Positions 14,672 to 19,968 of a DNA stretch of 19,968 bases are shown here, in pieces. A program made the translations under genes and the position numbers. Source of the stretch: Pseudomonadota bacterium. GTDB lineage: Bacteria > Pseudomonadota > Alphaproteobacteria > Sphingomonadales > Sphingomonadaceae. The stretch is taken from the NCBI GenBank assembly GCA_023426225.1, contig JAFABD010000171.1, positions 1 through 19,968 on the forward strand. Direction: 5' to 3'. Numbering within the stretch: the stretch's first letter is position 1; each line of letters begins with the position of its first letter. The notes beneath the pieces were generated by a model, which was given only the letters and a program-made list of their open reading frames with translations, was not told the origin of the DNA and made no database searches.

Positions 14672-16465
14672 ATGGTCGAAACCCCAACTGCCGACAGCCC
14701 GGCAGAACCGGACATCACGCACGTCAATCCCGCCGCCGAAAAGACCTGGTTCGGCCATCCCCGTCAGCTCGCGCGGCTGTTCTCGACCGAAATGTGGGAG
14801 CGCTTCGGCTTCTACGGGATGCGCGCGCTGCTGACGCTCTATCTGACGCAGCATTTCCTGTTCAGCGACCGCGAAGCGACCGGCCTCTATGGCGGCTATA
14901 CCGCGCTCGTCTATCTCACCCCGCTCATCGGCGGCTATCTCGCCGACCAGTTCCTCGGGTCGAAGCGCGCGGTGAAATTCGGCGCGATCCTGATGTCGCT
15001 CGGCTATCTGATTCTGTGCTTCGGCGGCCAGACGGCGACGCCCTATGCCAAGATCGACGGCCAGCGCTACGAGGTGTCGATCGAAAAGACCGCTGCGGGC
15101 GAGCAGCGCTACGTGATCGACAACGGCCACAAACAGCTCATCAAGGGCAATGAGGACGGGTCGATCACGCTCAGCGAGAACGGCCGCACGGTCCGCACGA
15201 TCGCGAAGGGCGGCTTCGAATCGGGCGGCGACCGCAGCCCGTACTACGTCATGGTGATGCTGTTCGCGCTGTCGATGGTCTCGGTCGGCAACGGCTTCTT
15301 CAAACCCAATATCTCGACGATGGTGGGCCAGCTCTACGGCCCCGGCGACGGCCGCCGCGACGCGGGCTTCACCATCTTCTACATGGGCATCAACCTCGGC
15401 TCGATGCTGTCGCAGGCGCTGTGCCCGTGGCTCGCGGTCTCGGTCGGCTGGTGGGCAGGCTTCGGCCTCGCCGCGATCGGCATGATGTTCTCGTGGGCGC
15501 TCATCCAGCTCGACGGCGGCAAGCTCGACGGCATCGGCGAACCGCCCGCGCGGCCCGGCGTCGGGCGCCAGCAATGGTGGATCTATCTCGGCGCGATCTG
15601 CGTCGTGCCGCTCTTCTACTTCCTCTACACCAACCTGATGTCGGCCGAACCCGCCGCGGCGGGCTCGGGGCTGCTCGGCTATGTCGCGTCGCTGCCGCTG
15701 ATGGGCAAGCTGCTGTTCGGCACCTTCCTGATCGGCGTGCCGGCGATCCTCGTCTGGTCGTTCTTCGCGGGCGACCGGCGCGAGTTCCAGATGATGATGG
15801 CCGCGATGGTGCTCATCGTGTTCAACGTCGTGTTCTGGACGCTGTTCGAACAGGCGGGCTCGTCGCTCACGCTGTTCGCCGATCGCAACACCGACCTGTC
15901 GATCTTCGGCTGGTTCACGATCAGCGCGGGCCAGACGCAGAGCTTCAACGCGCTCTTCATCGTGCTGCTCGCGCCGCTGATGTCGATGCTGTGGGCGGGG
16001 CTCGCGCGGCGCGGGATGGAACCCAGCATCCCGGTCAAGTTCGGCATCGCGCTCGTCGCGGTCGGCGGCGGCTTCCTGTTCCTCGTCTGGGGCGCGCAAT
16101 GGGCCGATACCAGCTTCAAGGTGTCGGTGTGGTGGCTCGCGGGCCTCTACTTCATCCACAGCTTCGCCGAACTGTGCATCTCGCCGGTGGGGCTCAGCAT
16201 GATTACCAAGCTGTCGATCGCGCGCATCGTCGGCATGATGATGGGCGTGTGGTTCCTGTCGATCTCGGTCGCGCAATATGTCGCGGGCGTGATCGCCCAG
16301 TTCGCCAGCGTCGAGACCGTCGGCGGCCAGGTCACCAACCTCAAGGTCAGCCTCGACACCTATCTGGGCGTGTTCACGCTCATTTCGGAATGGGCGATCG
16401 GGCTCGGCGTGCTGCTGCTGCTGCTCAGCTGGCCGCTCAAGCGCTGGATGCACGGCGTCAAATAG
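14672..16465 (+). CDS. POT/PTR family peptide-proton symporter
   Basis: A 597-residue inner-membrane peptide MFS transporter that imports di- and tripeptides with protons. The ExxERF motif of helix 1 is E40-M-W-E43-R44-F45, followed by FYGMRALLTLYL, and the PTR2 signature FTIFYMGINLGS spans 233-244. Later helices include the conserved FWTLFEQAGSSLTLFADR and SPVGLSMITKL. Between helices 3 and 4, residues 119-190 form a hydrophilic insert facing the periplasm. Helix count by eye is about 13-14, and the C-terminus is cytoplasmic-looking (KRWMHGVK). ATG 14672 follows a purine-rich AAAAAAGGGCAAAG, with the AAGGG rather far upstream (about 12 bases). It is transcribed alone and ends at a strong terminator. 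Confidence 0.94.
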   Translation: MVETPTADSPAEPDITHVNPAAEKTWFGHPRQLARLFSTEMWERFGFYGMRALLTLYLTQHFLFSDREATGLYGGYTALVYLTPLIGGYLADQFLGSKRAVKFGAILMSLGYLILCFGGQTATPYAKIDGQRYEVSIEKTAAGEQRYVIDNGHKQLIKGNEDGSITLSENGRTVRTIAKGGFESGGDRSPYYVMVMLFALSMVSVGNGFFKPNISTMVGQLYGPGDGRRDAGFTIFYMGINLGSMLSQALCPWLAVSVGWWAGFGLAAIGMMFSWALIQLDGGKLDGIGEPPARPGVGRQQWWIYLGAICVVPLFYFLYTNLMSAEPAAAGSGLLGYVASLPLMGKLLFGTFLIGVPAILVWSFFAGDRREFQMMMAAMVLIVFNVVFWTLFEQAGSSLTLFADRNTDLSIFGWFTISAGQTQSFNALFIVLLAPLMSMLWAGLARRGMEPSIPVKFGIALVAVGGGFLFLVWGAQWADTSFKVSVWWLAGLYFIHSFAELCISPVGLSMITKLSIARIVGMMMGVWFLSISVAQYVAGVIAQFASVETVGGQVTNLKVSLDTYLGVFTLISEWAIGLGVLLLLLSWPLKRWMHGVK

Positions 16466-16502
16466 GCGGCTGTCGGGCTCCCGGGCGACCGGGGGCCGGC
16501 CC

Positions 16503-16554
16503 GCCGGACGGAAAGCGCCGGACGGAAAGCGCCGGACAGAAAGGCCGGACAGGG
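16503..16554. repeat. Tandem GCCGGACGGAAAG repeats
   Basis: GCCGGACGGAAAGC occurs twice in exact tandem (16503-16516, 16517-16530), then as GCCGGACAGAAAG (16531-16543) and a partial GCCGGACAGGG (16544-16554). The last form recurs at 16627-16637. Confidence 0.85.
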
Positions 16555-16562
16555 CCAAACAG

Positions 16563-16600
16563 AAAAGGGGCGCCATACCCGCGGGTGTGGCGCCCCTTTT
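16563..16600. terminator. Bidirectional terminator between POT gene and acs
   Basis: Arms of 18 bases, AAAAGGGGCGCCATACCC (16563-16580) and GGGTGTGGCGCCCCTTTT (16583-16600), pair with a single T-G mismatch. The T4 tract on one strand and A4 on the other let it serve both converging genes. It is further enclosed by AGGCCGGACA (16542-16551) and TGTCCGGCCT (16603-16612). Confidence 0.85.
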
Positions 16601-16840
16601 CGTGTCCGGCCTGTGGGGGGGAGGCGGCCGGACAGGGATGACCCGCAGCCGATGGGGAACTGGCGGTGGGAAACGATCGGCTTCCCGGCCCGGCTGGCGA
16701 CCGGACAACGCGCGCCCCGCTGCGGAGGGCGGCCGCCTAGACCCGGACGCCACTGTCACGCAACTGCAATAATCGCGCGCAGGCGTGCAGCCCGCGCAAG
16801 GCGCCGCGCCGCCGGACGGTGCGCGGGCGGGTGGACGAGC

Positions 16841-16882
16841 GGACGGACCCGCGGGCGGACGGACCCGCGGGCGGACGGACCC
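16841..16882. repeat. 16-bp tandem repeat
   Basis: GGACGGACCCGCGGGC is repeated exactly twice (16841-16856, 16857-16872), then partially (16873-16882), 2.6 copies in total. It lies 53 bases from the end of acs. Each unit contains a CCCGCGGG palindrome. Confidence 0.85.
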
Positions 16883-16934
16883 CAGAGCGGGCGAGCGGCG
16901 CGGAATCGCGCCGCACCGCCCGCCCGGCGCGCGT

Positions 16935-18872
<1,938 letters not shown>

Positions 18873-18921
18873 GGCGTCCGCTCCAGCAGTTCGTTCGTGC
18901 GCCTTTTCGGCTTTGCGGGGC

Positions 18922-18950
18922 ATTAGGACGCAAGCATCGGGCGTGCGCAA
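18922..18950 (-). promoter_or_regulatory. acs promoter
   Basis: On the minus strand TTGCGC (18945-18950), a 17-base spacer and CCTAAT (18922-18927) give a plausible promoter about 45 bases upstream of ATG 18872. The -35 matches only the TTG. I see no clear promoter for the divergent efflux gene in 18951-19115. Confidence 0.4.
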
Positions 18951-19115
18951 CCCGTAGATTCCCTTCGGCGCCGTCGCGGGATTTCCTTCAACGTCATCGC
19001 GTGCCCGCGAACGGCGCGCGCTGCCGCCGAACGGCATGGTTTGCGCACCGAACTGCTACAAGATGCCACAAAATTACGGTGGAACAGCGGGTCCGGAACG
19101 GGCATCGTAACGACC

Positions 19116-19968
19116 ATGGCCCACCGCCCCCTGATGCTGGCGCTCGCGCTCCCCCTCGCCGCCTGCGCCGCCGGCCCCGATGATCGGCCGCAATCCGCCG
19201 CCGCGCTCGGCGTCCCCGACGCCTGGTCGGTCCCCGCGGATCAGCGCGCGCGCGAGGATCTGACGCGCTGGTGGAACCGCTTCGACGACCCGATGCTGGG
19301 TCAGCTCATCGCCCAGGCGCAGACCGCAAATCTCGATCTTGCTCAGGCGGTTACGCGGCTCCGCCAGGCGCGGGAATCGCTCATCCAGTCGCGCGCGGCG
19401 CTGTTGCCGACGGTCAGCGGATCGGCCGGCTATTCGCGCAACGAACCGCTGCGCGGCGGCACCACCACCACGCGGCTTCCCGACGGCACCGTCGCCTCCT
19501 TCTCGCAGGGAGGCAGCGACAATTTCTCGCTCGGGCTCGACGCCAGCTATCAGGTCGACCTGTTCGGCGGCGTGCGCAGCAGCGTCCGCGGCGCGCGGGC
19601 AAGCTATGAGGCCGCAGGCTTCAACCGCGCGGCGGTGCTGCTCTCGGTCGAATCCGAGACGGCGCGCAACTATGTCCTCGCCCGCCAGGCCCAGGCCCAG
19701 CTCGCCAATGCCCGCGAAAGCCTTGCGATTCAGGACGAAAATCTCAGCATCGCCCAGTGGCGCGTCCAGGCGGGGCTGGTCTCCTCGCTCGACGCCGAAC
19801 AGGCGCGCGCGCAGCGGGCACAGACCGCGGCCACGATCCCGCAGCTCGAAACCAACTATGCCGGCTTCGTCGCCCGGCTCGGCGTGCTGACGGGCCAGGC
19901 CCCGGGCGCGCTGCGCGGCCAGCTCGAGGCGCCGCGGCCGATCCCGCGCGGCCCCGCCAGCGTCGCGG
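19116..19968 (+). CDS. NodT/OprM-type RND efflux outer-membrane lipoprotein, N-terminal part
   Basis: The first 284 codons of an outer-membrane factor, cut by the window end. A lipoprotein signal ends LPLAAC with the lipidated cysteine at residue 17. RWWNRFDDPMLGQLIAQAQTANLDLAQA is the standard opening of the outer-membrane efflux family, followed by AALLPTVSGSAGYSRN, ASYQVDLFGGVRSSVRGARASYEA and LARQAQAQLANARESL, the helical/strand repeat of TolC-like trimeric channels. It would dock with an RND pump and periplasmic adaptor, probably encoded downstream outside the window. ATG 19116 is chosen for the signal peptide; there is no strong Shine-Dalgarno (GGAACGGG is about 14 bases upstream). Exported compounds cannot be predicted. 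Confidence 0.9.
   Translation, partial: MAHRPLMLALALPLAACAAGPDDRPQSAAALGVPDAWSVPADQRAREDLTRWWNRFDDPMLGQLIAQAQTANLDLAQAVTRLRQARESLIQSRAALLPTVSGSAGYSRNEPLRGGTTTTRLPDGTVASFSQGGSDNFSLGLDASYQVDLFGGVRSSVRGARASYEAAGFNRAAVLLSVESETARNYVLARQAQAQLANARESLAIQDENLSIAQWRVQAGLVSSLDAEQARAQRAQTAATIPQLETNYAGFVARLGVLTGQAPGALRGQLEAPRPIPRGPASVA

Larger units (their letters stand above)
16466..16934. other. Non-coding convergent intergenic region
   Basis: A 469-base gap between the POT and acs stops. It holds a bidirectional terminator, a run of 13-14-base direct repeats at 16503-16554, further scattered CCGGAC copies, and a 16-base tandem repeat at 16841-16882. I see no credible protein gene; the open frames have no start signals and only follow the GC bias. 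Confidence 0.7.

Noticed and set aside
16503..16554. CRISPR array
   Set aside because: Units are only 13-14 bases and directly tandem without spacers, and no cas genes are present.
14573..16759. Long open frame antisense to the POT transporter
   Set aside because: Composition is His/Arg/Glu/Asp-rich low complexity typical of the antisense of a membrane protein gene in GC-rich DNA; the sense frame has clear family motifs.
16753..16770. PHO-box-like CTGTCAC-GCAA-CTGCAAT
   Set aside because: The two 7-base halves with a 4-base spacer resemble a PhoB site (about 11 of 14), but there is no -10 at the proper distance and no gene downstream on that strand.
18951..19115. Operator or promoter for the efflux lipoprotein
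   Set aside because: CCAC and GTGG flank an AT-rich core near 19063-19083, but the arms are only four bases and no convincing -35/-10 pair is placed with it.

Overview
The window is a GC-rich chromosomal segment. The gene content suggests an alphaproteobacterium of the sphingomonad group, an inference made without database searches: a TonB-dependent receptor with a GGIVVTGSRIRR-type TonB box, a class I PHA synthase with a phasin, a MidA/GNAT/PgeF cluster, and ClpS followed by MurA. There are thirteen confident complete protein genes and two genes cut by the window edges. I see no tRNA, rRNA, CRISPR array, integrase or transposase. It reads as core chromosome, not an island.

Layout. 1-1688 (+): the 3' end of a MidA/NDUFAF7-type methyltransferase gene, a GNAT acetyltransferase and the peptidoglycan-editing factor PgeF, all with overlapping ends. 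1689-4854 (+): a 989-residue TonB-dependent receptor behind a TTGACA promoter and a 14-bp palindrome, closed by a 12-bp hairpin. 5032-6348 (+): a PLP enzyme of the cystathionine gamma-synthase family. 6398-12071 (-): five genes in transcription order phaC, phasin, clpS, murA and a haem-oxygenase-like diiron protein, with separate promoters and terminators in between. 12200-13408 (+): an AlaC-type aminotransferase, divergent from phaC. 13490-14464 (-): a nitroreductase followed by a short YtrA-like GntR regulator. 14672-16465 (+): a POT-family peptide/proton symporter with a long structured leader. 16466-16934: a non-coding convergent region with a strong bidirectional terminator and many CCGGAC repeats. 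16935-18872 (-): acetyl-CoA synthetase. 19116-end (+): the start of a NodT/OprM-type efflux lipoprotein.

Functionally, phaC and the phasin form a carbon-storage module, and Acs supplies acetyl-CoA that could feed it. PgeF and MurA act on peptidoglycan precursors. The receptor, POT symporter and efflux lipoprotein are envelope transport functions. I did not find a clear new multi-gene system. The points most worth following are regulatory: the hexuronate-regulator-like palindrome at the TonB receptor promoter, a second internal start in the phasin gene, a small upstream ORF in the peptide-transporter leader, a hairpin over the Shine-Dalgarno of the diiron enzyme, and the CCGGAC repeat cluster.
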